64,000 nt of DNA from Persicaria tinctoria (taxonomy: Eukaryota; Streptophyta; Magnoliopsida; Caryophyllales; Polygonaceae): contig JBANSL010000014.1 in NCBI GenBank assembly GCA_037127255.1, positions 71,159,646 to 71,223,645 of the forward strand, written 5' to 3'. Every line of letters begins with the position of its first letter. Positions within the stretch are counted from its first letter, which is position 1. This document shows positions 11,554 through 24,134 of the stretch, in pieces. The translations under genes were made by a program, and so were the position numbers. The notes under the pieces were generated by a model. That model had not been told where the DNA came from. It did no database searches and was given only the letters and a program-made list of their open reading frames with translations.

Positions 11554-14500
11554 CTAGTTGCCGACGACTTCAATGAGGCTGGGCTCGTAGTCGCTTGGGG
11601 CCTCAAATCCGTGTAGGTTGATCACAGTCGCGGCCACGTTGGCGAGGCCAGCAGTGGGAAGGTCGCTGCGGAACCTAACGCCAGGTGCTAGACCTGGACC
11701 GCCTATAGCCACTGGAACCTGCATAATGTGATTCAAAGTACTTGTAAAACATGGTATAGTTCAACTCGGCTGAATACCAACAGCTGATTATTTCTGTTTT
11801 TGTGAAAAAGGTAAGGTAGAAGGACACTAACTGGCTGCAATGTGTGAGATGTAAGAATTTGGAGGTTTCCATTCTTGTCCTTGAGAGGCCCCCCCTTCTT
11901 ATCCCTCTTCACCATGTCTTCGGCGTTTCCATGGTCAGCAGTCACAACGTATATACCGCCCACTTTCTCAACTGCATCAAGCATCATCTGCAGCAAGGGA
12001 AAGTCAGATGACTCGGTAAAATTTCAGCAAGACGAGCATATGATTAGACAGAGGAAGCTATAGTACCTTGACAGCTTCATCAGCAGCTTTGCAAGCTACA
12101 ACTGTGGCTTCAATATCGCCTGTATGACCTACCATATCCCCATTCGGTAGGTTGACACGTACCTGAAAAGAAAACATCACATACATCATCAATGCTTTGC
12201 TGGAAAAGTAATGTACTTGCCAGTGCCACCATATGACACGAGATATCACCTGATTGAACTTGCCGCTGAGAATTACATCTCTCGCCTTCTCGGCAATCTC
12301 TAAGGCCTTCATCTTTGGTTTTACATTGAAACTGATCCCAGAGTCACTAGGAATCTCCACATATTCTTCCAATTGAGAGTTGAAATACCCTGAACGGTTT
12401 CCGTTCCAGAAGAAGGTAACATGACCAAATTTGACTGTTTCACTGTCATATATAGAAATGTTACTTTCAGGCTTCCATATAGATGATACAGCTGTAACAC
12501 ACAATCAATTCACGAACAACTTAATTCTCAAAAATCAAAGAACTGATACCGAAGGAAAAGGTACCTGCAAGCAAAAGTACTAACTCCATTGTGCACTAAA
12601 TATTCCCCAGAAGTTCTCTCAATTTCCGGTGGAGAAACAAGATAGTGGCTAGGAAGCTTCAGTTCACCATCATATTGGAGCATCCCAGCATAATGAATCT
12701 TGGGGAACCGGACTCTGTCAAATTTATCAAACTTCTCATACTCAAGGGCCTGGGCAAGCATAGTCATACGATCTGCTCGGAAGTTGAAAGTGACAACAGC
12801 ATCGCCGTCTACTATAGGCCCTACGGGCTTCCCACTTTCATCAACACAAACAAATGGTTTTATGTACTGGTCATTAATACCAGGTTCCTCCCGCAGTTTC
12901 TTGACAGCTTCCAAGGCACTGCTAAACTTATGTGGAGCTTCACCAAGAACTTGGGCATCCCAACCCCGTTTCACAACCTGCCAGTCATTCTGGAAACAGG
13001 AGCAAGGTGATGAATAAAGAACGTCAAAGGAATGGTTTGGAAAGATACATGAACTAGCACCATTAATGTTTTAAGATGCCAAGTATTCGATCCTACTCAA
13101 ATAAGTCACGTCAAGCAACATTGTCATTTGAGCTACACTAAAAACGTCAACAAAACAGTTGCAAACAATCGAAAATATATGAGTGAACACAAAGCATCGA
13201 CTGTTGAGAATGAATGCTTAGCCTAATACTATCATTAAATGTAAATGAATGACAATACAAGATGCATGTTGAGAATATACCTCATAACGATCCATAGTAA
13301 CATACATCCTACCACCACCAGATGCTATTCTTGCATCAACGCCTTGCTCACGCAGCTTAGCAAGATCATTTTCAAGGGTCTCAACAAACCCCACACTTGA
13401 ACCATCCAATACATCACGCCCATCAGTAAGGATATGAACACGGATTCTCTTGGCACCACGTTCAGCAGCTCCCTTGAGCAACAGCTAATAACAGAGAAAC
13501 CAACATGTGCATCAATAACCATATTCTTGATGGTGAAGTGGAGAGCATGTCTCAAGGCTCCAGCAACAACACATACCTGCAATTGATCGAGCCGTGAGTG
13601 CACACCTCCATCACTCAGCAGGCCAATAAGGTGCAGTGTGCCAGTTTCAAAAGATTCCTTGATGTACTTAAAACCTTCCCCTTCATAGATCTTTCCCGAA
13701 GCAAGTGCAAGGTCTACAAGCTTAGCACTACATAGAAATTTTGGAACAAACAAACATCAAATTCTGAAATTCATGCAAGCTTCATCACGCCCAGTCATAA
13801 TTTCATAAAGAGATCCCATCTTCATTGCAAGAATCAGCAATATTGAAACGGATGTACAAGATGTATAAATTAAGAAAATGCTGTCTCAACAAATGAAGAA
13901 GTAAAGGGAAAACAAACAACAAACTGAAGTTGCAAACTATTGAAATGATCTCACAATGACTGATTTGCCAGAAAGATATGTTCATATGACAGTCAGACAG
14001 TGGGCTAAAATGAATAGATTGAAGTGATGGTGTTACCCTTGAGCAAAAATCCGTCCAGCACCAAGAGCGTTGTGACCAACTTCACTGTTGCCCATGTCAT
14101 CCTCTGAAGGAAGTCCGACAGCGGTGCCATGAGCCTTGATTAGCCTCCATTTTTCAGGGGCCGTCTGAAGTAAAACAAAACAAATACACAAATCATCCAC
14201 AATTTCAGAGCTAGTTCTTAAGAAGGAATTTCATTTTCACAGGCATAAAAAAGTGATTGTGAATCTATACTGCTTCCGAATTTCCATCACAACGTCAAAT
14301 CCCAATTGGCGAGCTAGGGTTTCATCTACGCGCGCGAATTTCAGGGGGGAGTGGCAACGCAAACAAATAGATGGAATCGATAACAATCGGATACATAAGA
14401 AAAGAAGGTGAAATCAGTGAAATTCAAGGGAAGAAACAGAGACGGACCTGCTTGAGGGAATCCATGGCGACGGTACCGGCTTTGTGGATGCAGTTGTAGT

Positions 14501-14609
14501 CATCAGGGGTAGCTTCACCCCAACCATCCAAGACGATCATGGCAATGGTCTTGCCCTTGGGAAGCTTGGGGTGATCCGGCAACTTCCATGAAAATTCAGA
14601 GCTTCCCAT
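11554..14609 (-). CDS. PGM: cofactor-independent phosphoglycerate mutase
   Basis: Nine exons (14609-14448, 14164-14037, 13727-13577, 13484-13281, 12989-12565, 12442-12250, 12162-12067, 11987-11832, 11718-11554) splice in frame to 559 residues, the usual length of the plant enzyme. It interconverts 3- and 2-phosphoglycerate in cytosolic glycolysis, using two divalent metal ions and no bisphosphoglycerate. Visible signatures are VLDGWG (about 27-32, metal Asp), [15 protein letters not shown] with the phosphorylated catalytic Ser near 81, TDGRD (about 167-171), NFRADR (about 284-289) and TADHGNAED (about 469-477, metal ligands). All splice sites are GT-AG and no key residue is missing. The start ATG opens MGSSEFSW, typical of the plant family. 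No transit peptide is visible, which agrees with a cytosolic enzyme. Confidence 0.97.
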
Positions 14610-15010
14610 GATCTTAGTCTGAGAAGGAAATCAGAAAATCGAAACACAGGAAAACAACAACAATTCAACAAAAGAGGATAAAAAAGATGGAAATAATCGG
14701 GTGAAATCCGAAACGATACCCTCCCAACCTATAAGTCTATAATGGAAGCTCGTCAGAATTGAAAGAGAAAGAGAGAAACAAGGGAAAGAGAAGTATGAAC
14801 CAGGAATAACGAGTCTAAAACCAAAACTGGGGAGGGGATTCCGGAAGCGGGAGAGAAATGTTCGGGAAGCGTCAGGAAACACTCGTGGTTTCCAAATACT
14901 ACAACGTCCTTTTTCACTCTTCGCTAATGAGCGTGAAACGTGACATCTGGAAAGTGACGGGTTTTTCTGGAAGCACATAGAATAGAATTATAGAAATACA
15001 TTAAATTAAA
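14610..15010. promoter_or_regulatory. upstream region of the mutase gene
   Basis: This stretch holds the 5' leader and probable promoter of the mutase gene. It is GA/CT-rich next to the start codon (about 14750-14800), as is common in plant 5' leaders. I see no strong TATA box and could not fix the transcription start. Confidence 0.4.
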
Positions 15011-15702
15011 GGGAAATTTACGGAAAAGGAACCACCCATTAAATATTGGTATTTTCACTTAACCATCCTTTAAATTCAAATTTACAGAAAACAACCCTTT
15101 AAATGATTTTTACTTATAACTCACCACCTCTTCATTTATTTTCATTAATTTATCATTAAATATATTATATTTTAATGTCTTTAAACTCAAATTTAATTAT
15201 AAATATATTCAAAATTTGAATTTAAGGGCTCGATTATATTTTAGTGACCATTTTATTTATTTTTAAAAAATAATAATTAATAATTACAGTAATAATTTTC
15301 AACTTAAAATATGAGTTTGATCCATTTTATTTGTTGCATGTAACTTTTTTCTTTAAATTTTAAAAAATTAGGTTATCAATTAATTATTAATTATATAACT
15401 TAAATATAATTATTAAGATAATAATCGTAGGCTATATTTATTATTGTTTTTTTAAAATAAATAAAATTAGCCCTAAAATATAATCGAACCCTTAAATTAA
15501 AATTTTGAATATATTTATAATCAAATTTAAGTTTAAAAATATTTAAATATAATATATTTAATGATAAATTAATGAAAATAGATGAAGGGGTGGTGAGTTG
15601 TAAGTAAAAATCATTTAAAGGGTGGTTTTCTATAATTTTGAATTTCAGGGGTGGTTAAGTGAAAACACTCATATTTAAGGGGTGGTTTTTTGTAAATTTC
15701 CC
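15011..15702. mobile_element. palindromic Mutator-like element
   Basis: The element starts GGGAAATTTAC and ends GTAAATTTCCC, and perfect 9-bp copies of TAAATTAAA flank it (15002-15010 and 15703-15711). A 9-bp duplication is the hallmark of Mutator-like transposons. The two arms match as inverted repeats for roughly 250-340 bp, so almost the whole 692 bp can fold into one hairpin. It has no coding sequence and so is nonautonomous. Confidence 0.85.
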
Positions 15703-15806
15703 TAAATTAAATCCACACTACTGTATTAAGCCATTAAGGGGTGTGTCATTGAATTATTTTCACTCAATTTATACAAGCTTTACGACTTAATAGAAGGGGT
15801 TGTTAT

Positions 15807-16434
15807 CAGTGGCGGAACCTAGACAAAAGTTTCATAGGGGCCAAAAACTTTTTTTTAGGGTTTAGAACTTAGTCAAGCAAGGAGGCTCATCCATACGCCT
15901 TTACATTTATACAAAAAAAAAACAACAATAACAAAGTACATAGGAGATCGAGGACCTGATGACAAAACTTTATACAAAAAAAAAAAAAATATAGCAAATT
16001 TTATATAAATAGTACTCTATAGTCTTTATGTTAGAAATAAATTTGATTTTCAACCTTTTCATTATAAATTATGATTTAGGAGATATTCCACCGTCTTAAT
16101 TAAGATTTAGGAGATATGCATTTTTTTCAATTAGGAGATAAGATTACATTAAGCGGATGAGATATTAAAAATAAAAGAGAGATTAGGAGAGATATTAGGG
16201 GTAATTAATTAGTAATGAATTTACCTTAGGAAGTTGAACATAAAACTCTTATCAATTGTTAAGTTTTTATTGAAAATTGGAAGAAAAAAAATTAATTAAT
16301 TAGTGCTACTATGAATTCTCTTTACCGTCTATTTCTAATGAGTCTCTTAATTAAATAACTTTATTTATAATATACTATATATATTATTAAAAAAATTGCC
16401 GGCGGGGCCATGGCCCCATAGCCTTCCGCCATTG
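15807..16434. mobile_element. nonautonomous hAT element (628 bp)
   Basis: The ends read CAGTGGCGGAA and, inverted, CAATGGCGGAA. They are flanked by perfect 8-bp copies of GTTGTTAT (15799-15806 and 16435-16442). An 8-bp duplication with such ends is typical of hAT transposons. The interior is AT-rich and noncoding. Confidence 0.75.
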
Positions 16435-16442
16435 GTTGTTAT

Positions 16443-17004
16443 ATACACCGGAGATTGCATCACAGAGGAACACTTCACTTGCATATAAGAACATTTATGT
16501 TACAGGGAGAAATCAAGAATGTCAGTTACAACCATTCATCTCCTTACTTCCTTTCCAAGCTCTCCATTTCTCTCTTCTTGCTTTACCATGAATACGGGTT
16601 TCACAAGTTAGCATGGTATCAGGCTTCCACTTTGTAATACTTTTCAATCAATGTTAAAACGGACGTTGTACAACTTTAAATGGGATATTGTTGAATAATG
16701 GAGAAGTTGTCGATGTTGCTGGCTAGATGACAAGTGAAGGATCGGATCGAACAAGACTAGCAATGTCGAATCAGACGTTTTTAAAAATAAATATTTTATA
16801 AATAAAAAAAGAGTAAATGATACTCAATATACTATAACATTTCACCCTTTGCAAAAATATCACCCCCCCCATAGAAAATGTGGTAAATGTCAAAAAAGTA
16901 AAATTTATTTGCAAAACTAAGGGATTAGGTGACCTTCTATTATGGGTTAATGAATTTGGGCGGGCTTTTGAAATTTTGGCAATCTTTGGGCGGGATTTAA
17001 GGGA
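16443..17004. other. spacer, nothing recognised
   Basis: AT-rich sequence with only short open frames. Its right end borders the F-box fragment, and the GGGCGGG strings near 16958-16992 do not form a recognisable element. Confidence 0.4.
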
Positions 17005-17278
17005 TTAGGAAAGGAGAGAGATTTCATTGAATCTGCAGACGGGGGGATTACAATGAATCGCAGCGAAGGAGAAGGTGAGGTCAAATATGAGCCACGCGTC
17101 GGAGCTTGAATCGAAGGCGTGCAGCGAAGAAGAAGCGGGGGAGGCGACGCGCTGGTGGTGGTGCTTGGTGGAGGGATCTGCAAACGGATCGGCACTCACC
17201 GATTTGCCGCAGAGGGAGGTTGACGAAGATGATGTGAAGCGTGTCGTCTGGGAGGTGGTTCATCGGGGAGGCGTCCAT
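17005..17278 (-). pseudogene. F-box gene fragment, frameshifted
   Basis: From ATG at 17278 the translation reads an F-box (NHLPDDTLHIIFVNLPLRQI then CRSVCRSL), the Skp1-binding motif of SCF ubiquitin ligase subunits. The reading frame then degenerates into Pro/Arg-rich sequence and stops at about 17081. The neighbouring frame takes over with a segment typical of the region after the F-box in F-box/kelch proteins (LHAFDSSSDAWLIFDLTF), which stops at 17005. No kelch or other substrate-binding domain follows. It is best read as a truncated, frameshifted 5' piece of an F-box gene. Confidence 0.65.
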
Positions 17279-19234
17279 GGCGGTTCTCCAGGCGGTGGAG
17301 GCGCGTGGCGAGAAATTGATGATTTGGGTGAGGAATTTGGGGCCAAATTAAGACCAGATCTGAAGCTGATTTTATGTGGAGGGATTGATGATGGGCAAGA
17401 ACTCGGAAATCGGGGAGGAAAGACGATTGAAATTCTGAAAACATCCCTTGTGGAATTTTTTTCTAGGGTTTTAACCTTTTCTGTTCCTTTTTTGTGGTTT
17501 CAGTCAAAAAGAGGGATTTGGGATTCGGTGAAGTCGTGAATGGAGAAAGAAGAGGAGGCTGTTGTGTTTGAGTATTTAGGTTGCTTGTTATGTGAATGTG
17601 CACTCTTTCATCTTCTTCTAATTGCATCTTTGTTTGAACAATAACTCATTTTCAGTTTATGTAAATGTTTTGGGTAGTTTATGAGATTAATAATATTTGA
17701 TAGGACTTAGTCTTCCATTGGTTGAGACATCGGTTTTATTGGCTAGACAATAGTAGTTACTGGCTAGTAAGCGTAAATCGCATATATTCGGGGTTCGCAT
17801 CTCCGGCAACCAAAACGGACAACCACATACTGTAATTGATGTACATATATGCATAATAACAAAAACCAACCTTCAGCAACTCAAAGAATGTCGTTTATCC
17901 TAGCTATCCTTGAGGTGGGAAGTTCTTGAGGTAGACGAGATTCGACAGGGGTTAGTCTTATATTGGCTAAGAGATCGTAGTCAGTGGCTAGGCGACAGTA
18001 GTTACTGGCTAGTGAGTGTAAATCGTAAAATTTTTTGTAGGCCAAGTGAAATCATGTATTATAGGGTTGTATGGAATTTTTTGTGTTTCAGCACCTAGTT
18101 AGTATTTCTTTTTACTTTGTAACAAGCTTTGAGGACTTCTTCACATTGCCACGCCACGCTTGCTTATGTCCTCTGATGCTTCCGGCGAAGGAACTCTCCC
18201 CGAGACGGGTACCCGCTTGTCTCCATTATCTTACTCCTCTATGAGCATTGTCCCCTCCTCCATGTCCACGTCGACAACTTGACCTTTCATCTCCGGAGCA
18301 ACGATTGTCGGTTCTGCCCAGGTTTTATGTTTTATCTTGCCAGTTGTGTAAATTTCTGTGTCAGCTGAATTGTTGTCTTTGCCATCCAAATGGTTATCCA
18401 TGCCATACTCCAAATTGAGATCAAGATACGATTTAGACCTAACCTTACTTCGAAATATTTTTTTTTCATAAACATATATAAAGTGGGTGTCTATAGAAAG
18501 ATAAAATTAAATTATGTTCAAAAATAAATTTATTTTTTATTTTTAATAAATAAAAATGGCCAAAAATTAGTTTAAAACAATTAAATGACTCTCCCTCTCT
18601 CCTCCTCTCTCTCTCTCTCCCCTTGGGTTACCTTTAACCTGTTGGGAAGGTGGCCAAAATTTTTACAAAAATGACATTTTGTCATGCCTTACAAATTTTC
18701 AGCCCCTTGGTCATTTTTTACCATAAATTGATATATTCATGCAATTCATCCATAAAAAAAACACACAAAAAAAAGTCCAAAAGATCAATGTACACCTACA
18801 TATTCCTATTTTTTTATATAAATATTTTGTATCTTAATTCAACTTGTAGTAGCAACGTCAAAATCTAACATTATTAGTCCGGTTCGATTCAATTTAATTG
18901 ACTATCAAGCAATATCAATAACTTCTCTATTCAACAAAATATTCAATCAAACGTGGTACAAAACATTCATTTAGACATAAAATGCGGTGTATTTAAATTT
19001 TCAGGATGCTTGGGTGTGTTTGACATTAAATTATTTTTATATGAATGAAGATTATTTTTGGGAGTAGGGAGGTGGAGAATTTTTTTTTGGAATTACGAGT
19101 TTGAAAAAAATAGAAATTATTTTTTATGCAGTAGAAATAATTAGAGGGTTTAGCGAGATGAGCATTATTTTCTATAATAGAATGAGAAAAGTTTTGTCCT
19201 CATCGGATTAATCATCAACCAATCCGAGTAAAGG
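17279..19234. other. gene-poor stretch with short direct repeats
   Basis: A motif around agtagttactggctagt followed by gtaaatcg occurs at about 17750-17780 and again at 17997-18030, so a short segment is duplicated. A 60-codon minus-strand open frame at 18231-18413 has an acidic sequence of unknown family and may be retroelement debris. Short (CT)n runs lie at 18596-18620. No gene is supported. Confidence 0.35.
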
Positions 19235-19239
19235 TATTG

Positions 19240-19420
19240 CAGATAAGATGTTGCACTATATGCTGAGATAAGGATGTTGCGTTAGATGTGTGGGCACACG
19301 AGATCGGACAGAATTAGAAATAAGATCTTTAAGAAAAAGGTTGAAGTTACTAGTATTGCGGAAAAGATGCGGGAGACAAGGTTGCATTGGTTTGGACATA
19401 TTCAGATGAGACCCTTATCT
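19240..19420 (+). pseudogene. LINE-type reverse transcriptase tail fragment
   Basis: The plus-strand translation contains MCGHTRSDRIRN, then MRETRLHWFGHIQMRP. This closely resembles the conserved C-terminal end of plant non-LTR (LINE-type) reverse transcriptase proteins (the WFGH motif region). A stop codon precedes MCGH, and only about 60 codons remain. It is a short dead relic. Confidence 0.6.
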
Positions 19421-20056
19421 GCCTCTAATTTTAGCTACTTCTATATTTGTTTTATTGCATTTCCTACATTACCTTTGTTTGGTCCCCTGCACTCATTTTT
19501 TCCATTCCTTTGGGTCTTTCATAAACACTCTCTCGACTAATTCGCGCAAAGAATGCATACATCATAACCCCTAAACACTGCTTGATTGCGAAAAATATTA
19601 GGTTGTTGTTGCGTTTCGGGTTTTCTTCTACACACAACCCATTGTTGCCTTGTTGGTTCCAAAGACGACCATGATTTTCAAATCCCCAAGGGTTGCTTGT
19701 GCCAGAGCTGCCGATCAACGTGCTAATAAACGAGATGTCACACCTTGGGCGGGGCTGCTCATCCAGAGTCGTCCCTCCCATGCCGATGGAGATCCATCTC
19801 CGAACGGAGAGGAGAGCTCTGAGACCTTGAGGAGGAGATTGGTGGCGTGGGTGAGGTTGTCGGCAACTTCGATGGCTTCATTGACACCAACGGTTGTAAT
19901 TTCTTTAGAGCAGCAACAGCGACATAATATACAATAAAAAAGGCAACAGCTACATGTCCTTTTAGATGTCACAGGATATGCATAGAAAATTCTCCAAAGC
20001 AGCAACAGCTAGCTACATTACATATACAATAAAAACATGAATCTTTAGAGCTGGGA
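19421..20056. other. spacer with unexplained open frames
   Basis: Overlapping minus-strand frames at 19464-19781 and 19715-20005 include a segment with protein-like composition (VNEAIEVADNLTHATNLLLK). I cannot tie it to a family or to splice sites. It may be the 3' untranslated region of the Med32 gene plus unrelated debris. Confidence 0.25.
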
Positions 20057-20479
20057 TTACTGGGGCGCATCATCCGTGAACCTTGCATCAAAACCAGCGG
20101 GGGGATGGGCGTTAGACGACCCTCCAGAACCATGCTGCAGTTCAATCACAAGCCACCTCACTGCTTTACTCATCTGTTCCAACCTCACCGCACTAATTGG
20201 TGCCAGACTCGTAGTCCCAGGCTTCCCGGTAGTAGAAGACCCAGTTGCCTCATCCACCAAACACTCTGACCCTATCCTCTGCTTCACTGATTCCACAAAC
20301 TCCTCTGCTTGATCGCAAGCCACTCTGAACAATTCCCATCTCTGCTTGAAGTTCTCCAAGGCTGCATCTGTCGCTGGCGTTTTATGACCCCCTGAAACCT
20401 CCTTTACTTCAAGGACGCTGGTTGTGGCAGCAACAAACTCCTGATATGCTTTCTCTAAACACTCCACGATGCTATCCAT
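20057..20479 (-). CDS. MED32: Mediator complex subunit 32
   Basis: A single coding exon gives 140 residues starting MDSIVECLEKAYQEFV, matching the plant Med32 family in length and order: an N-terminal helix, then TDAALENFKQRWELFRVACD (about 37-56), EEFVESVKQRIGSECLVDEA (about 59-78), and a C-terminal helix around VRLEQMSKAVRWLVIELQHG (about 98-117). Med32 is a small helical subunit assigned to the tail of the plant Mediator complex, which links transcription factors to RNA polymerase II in the nucleus. The C-terminal tail is Gly/Ser-rich. The frame is intact. A likely 5' UTR intron separates this exon from the promoter. Confidence 0.9.
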   Translation of the reverse strand: MDSIVECLEKAYQEFVAATTSVLEVKEVSGGHKTPATDAALENFKQRWELFRVACDQAEEFVESVKQRIGSECLVDEATGSSTTGKPGTTSLAPISAVRLEQMSKAVRWLVIELQHGSGGSSNAHPPAGFDARFTDDAPQ

Positions 20480-20501
20480 TTAGATCAGGACGCACTTTTG
20501 G

Positions 20502-21960
20502 CCTGCCAACCGATTCCACATCAAATACCAATCAAGGAGTGCAGAGAAACTCAAGAACATCTTTAAAGGTGATATTTATCAAACCAAATGTAAACACACA
20601 AGTAGCCAGCACATCATGTTATACGAACATGGTTCATGTTTTAGCGTCAAGGGCAGAGAGAAAATGGAACGGAGCAGAAAGATGAATTTGTTTGAATGTT
20701 TTTCAACTCAACATAGAAAGAGTATTTGATTATCCATTTCAATGGAGCTTGTTTGAACAAACCAGATCAAGCAATTAGAATTACCGCAAGAATTCGCTCT
20801 CTTTTGATAAATCACAGCATTTCATGCTATTCCTAACATCGATCAATCAACTATAAGATCAAGTACAAGAGTGAGTAATCTTCAAGGATTCACTATCCAA
20901 AATCTCCAGATTACTAAACTCTTGAAAGCTATATATGCAAATTCAAAATCAAAACATGAGGCAAGGTTGCTCCACACACTCAAATCATTCATATCAGCAT
21001 CTCAATTCACACTATACAGTACTTAATTAAGTCCACTAAGAAATCCAAATCTCAAATTTGAACACAGGAATGCGTTGTGAAGTAACAACGTCAAAATTTC
21101 TTATCTATGAATATTCCACAAATGCAGTGAAAATTAAATTCTTGCCTAGAAATCAAATTGAAGATTCAACATCAGAGTACTCTCCAACTGCGTGACCTCC
21201 CCTACATCAATTTCGAGATGCTCGAATTGACACGAGATTCAACTTATGCAAATCCCTAATTCCAATCGCAATGAACCCTACAAATGTGATGATCTAATTG
21301 ACACACTTATCAGTTCACAACTTCACAATCTCAAAATTCAGTCCAACTCTTGCCTGAAAACATATAAATTCATCCCACGATTCAACAATTGAATTTTGTG
21401 AGATTCAATATAGCAATTTAGCAATCAAATTCAGTCCACAATTCAGCAATGCACTCACTTATGTTTCTTCAGGATAAGTGACAATATTTAGCAGGGGTCA
21501 TAGTACCACACAATTTTGAGAAAAAAGAGGCACGATTTGACTCAGCAGTAATCATACGGAGTATATCAATAATATACAGTGATTATCACCAATCAACAAA
21601 ACAAGTAGACAACTTTAAGGAATGCGTACAGACACGACTCACAATTTTAATGGAGGAATCGAAACGAGGGCAAGGGCACCGGAGGGAGACTTGCCGAGTT
21701 TGCTTCTATGCAGATTAAAGGGCGACCAGAATGAAGGAATCTGAACGAGGTCGAGGCCTAGATGGAGAAAAAAGAGGCATCGATGAGATGAATGAATCAG
21801 CAGGAATGTGTAGAGAGTTTGTTTCTAGGCGACCAGAGAGAGACTTACCGATGCCGCGAGGCGGGAACAACGAATCGGGACGAGGGCGAGGGCACTGGAG
21901 TTGCAGGGTGATGGCGCCGAAGTCGCCGGAGCCTGGAGGATTGATCGAGATCTGAAGAGT
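20502..21960 (-). promoter_or_regulatory. Med32 5' UTR with intron
   Basis: On the minus strand a donor CG/GTAAGT (about 21849/21848) and an acceptor GGCAG/GCC (20503/20502) frame an intron of about 1.35 kb. It places a noncoding first exon at about 21850-21960 upstream of the ATG at 20479. The first-exon region is GC-rich, unlike the intron. Leader introns are common in plant housekeeping genes. The exact transcription start is not visible. Confidence 0.5.
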
Positions 21961-22282
21961 GAGAGGATTGGGCGGCGGGGGTTGAATCGAGATAGCTAGA
22001 GTTGGGATGGGGACAACTGAATAAACTAAGGGTATAAATGTAAATACACTTAAAAAGGAGGAAAAAAAAAAGGTTCGAGCTCGCTTTTGAGCTTGAATTC
22101 GCCTCCGACCTCGGTTAATTAAAACTTAGTACTCCATTTTTTAAAAAACGAACAAAAATACTCTTAAATTCATAAACTAATTATTATTCTACTTTTTACT
22201 TTCTTAAAAACTATAACTAATACATATCTAATTATTATAAGGGCAATTTTATAAGTTGGATGATAAAATACCTAAAATGATA

Positions 22283-22568
22283 CTCCCTCCGTCTCGAAAA
22301 ACAAGTCGTTTTAGACTAGTTTATTTGTATCAAAATACATGTCGTTTTAGATTTTCTAGGTAGAGGATAGTACAGTAATGATTTATATTGGTTTTTGTAT
22401 TGTTGACTTTTTAAAAGCTTTTGATTGGTTAAAAAATATAGTGGTTATTTAAAAACAATAAAATTAATAAAAAAAAGTTAGTGGAATGATGATGTTGATT
22501 GATGGGTGAGTGTTTTATTAAAACTAGTGCACAATGCTAAAATGACTTGTTTTTCGAGACGGAGGGAG
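22283..22568. mobile_element. Stowaway element 1
   Basis: The left end CTCCCTCCGTCTCG and right end CGAGACGGAGGGAG are perfect inverted repeats flanked by TA on both sides. The inverted similarity continues inward (acaagtcgtttta and taaaatgacttgt). These are the standard marks of Stowaway (Tc1/mariner-type) elements. It is 286 bp long and noncoding. Confidence 0.9.
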
Positions 22569-22679
22569 TATATTTTAATTAACGAAGGGAGTACGAACTA
22601 TCAGTCATAGACTAATATTAATACGAACTTTAAAAACTATAAAAAATAATATAAACGTTAAAAACTACCAAAAATAATA

Positions 22680-22916
22680 CTCCCTCCATTTTCTTTTAAG
22701 TGAATTTTTCAAGTCATGCACGTAGTTATAGGATGATAAAAACTATATTAAATATTAATATTTTAATAATATTTTTTTAATAATATTATACTTATCACCA
22801 ATAAGTGTGAGATTATCGAAAAAAATATTTTAAAAAATTATTATTTCTTATAGTTTTTCACACCTTAAAAAACGTGCATAAATAGTAAAAAGTCAATTAA
22901 TAGTAAACGGAGGGAG
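22680..22916. mobile_element. Stowaway element 2
   Basis: It begins CTCCCTCCATTTTC and ends with CGGAGGGAG, flanked by TA, for a total of 237 bp. Its interior (gtgcataaatagtaaa near the right end, aaaactatatta) resembles the Stowaway at 34449-34691, so the two belong to one family. Confidence 0.8.
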
Positions 22917-23596
22917 TACAAACTATTTCACATTGAATCAATTTTGATACGAATTTTTTTTGTCATCTATAGGGTTATAGTGATATGGGTTTTAGTAGTA
23001 GTATTATATATACCCATAAGTGTAATTGTAAGGGCATGCAATGAATAATCAAAACAATTCCTTTTACCCTTACTCTCTCTCTTTACTCTCTCTTAGCCCT
23101 AAACTCCTTCTTCCCTAAACCTTCATCTTTCCTCCCTTAATCTCTCCCCTAACCTTTCAATCTCACATGTCCATGGCTTAATCCGAGTCGGGACATGACA
23201 TTTTCGATCAATTTTCGGCCAAAATTTTGCCTTGGTAATCAAAGTTCAAAAATTTAATGATATTGCATCAAATCGTTAAGCGTTGAATGTATTTTTTTTG
23301 TTGTAAAGAAACACCAAATTTGAGTGCATATTAGATGAATAAATTAACCTTATAATCTAGTTTCTATTGATAATTAATTTTTATTTTAAAATATTATGTT
23401 TGTGCATTTAATAATATGATGTCACCACGTCATTAAACTTTCGAACATTTAGCAATTAGTTGACACGTTGAAAAATTTGCCGAAAAATCAACCGGAATTT
23501 TTTCCATAACAAAATCGGTTTGATGTGAAATAGTTTATATTGTTTTTGACAGTTTTTAAAGTTCGTATCAATATTGGTAATAACTGATAGTTTGTA

Positions 23597-24134
23597 CTCC
23601 ATCCGTTAAGAAAAGCATGTCGTTTTGGAAGTAAAATCTTATTAAGAAAAACATATCGTTTTAGGTATTTTGGTGTTCACTTTCTAAAATTACCTTTGTA
23701 ATGATTAGAGATTTGATAGTTGTAATTTTCAATAAAGTGGAAAAGTAAGTACTCCCTCCGGTCGGAAATATTTGATGTTTTATGAGGTAAAATTTGATCA
23801 ACAATATTTGATATTTTAGAGGTAATAATTACCCTCTTTTTAACTTTTGCACTAATATCAATATAAGTTGTACTTTTTTTTTTGCTTAACCAATTATATT
23901 TGTGTATAATAAATGTGATAGGGGGATTAAAAATTATTTGATAGGGTATTTAAAGGTGGAATTAATAATTAAAAGAGGTTTCTTAATTTGCACGTAAAAC
24001 TCTAAAACATCGTTTATTTCCAACCGGATGGAGTAATAATTAGGGGTATAAGTGTATTTTTGTTTGCTTTTATTTGATTTCCTAAAAAATGTGCAAAAAT
24101 CTAAAAAACGACTTGTTTTAATTAACGGATGGAG
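23597..24134. mobile_element. Stowaway element 3, split by element 4
   Basis: The outer ends are CTCCATCCGTTAAG (left) and TTAACGGATGGAG (right), flanked by TA. The interior halves are inverted (aagcatgtcgtttt, and aaaaacgacttgtttt). The span is 538 bp, and about 254 bp remain once the inner element and its TA duplication are excluded. Confidence 0.75.
23752..24033. mobile_element. Stowaway element 4, nested in element 3
   Basis: The ends CTCCCTCCGGTCGGAAATA (left) and, on the right, the inverted form ending CCGGATGGAG are flanked by TA. The subterminal text also pairs (tgatgttttatgag, and aaaacatcg). It sits wholly inside element 3, so it is the younger insertion. Length 282 bp. Confidence 0.8.

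Noticed and set aside
12645..13017. Plus-strand open frames of about 105-121 codons
   Set aside because: They lie exactly opposite exon 5 of the phosphoglycerate mutase gene and are shadows of its coding sequence.
17075..17539. 154-codon plus-strand open frame, Glu/Gly-rich
   Set aside because: Its first part is the complement of the F-box fragment and the rest shows no recognisable domain. It is most likely a shadow frame.
19464..20005. Minus-strand frames that look partly protein-like
   Set aside because: No family, start context or splice sites could be found. They may be 3' UTR or debris, so no gene is called.
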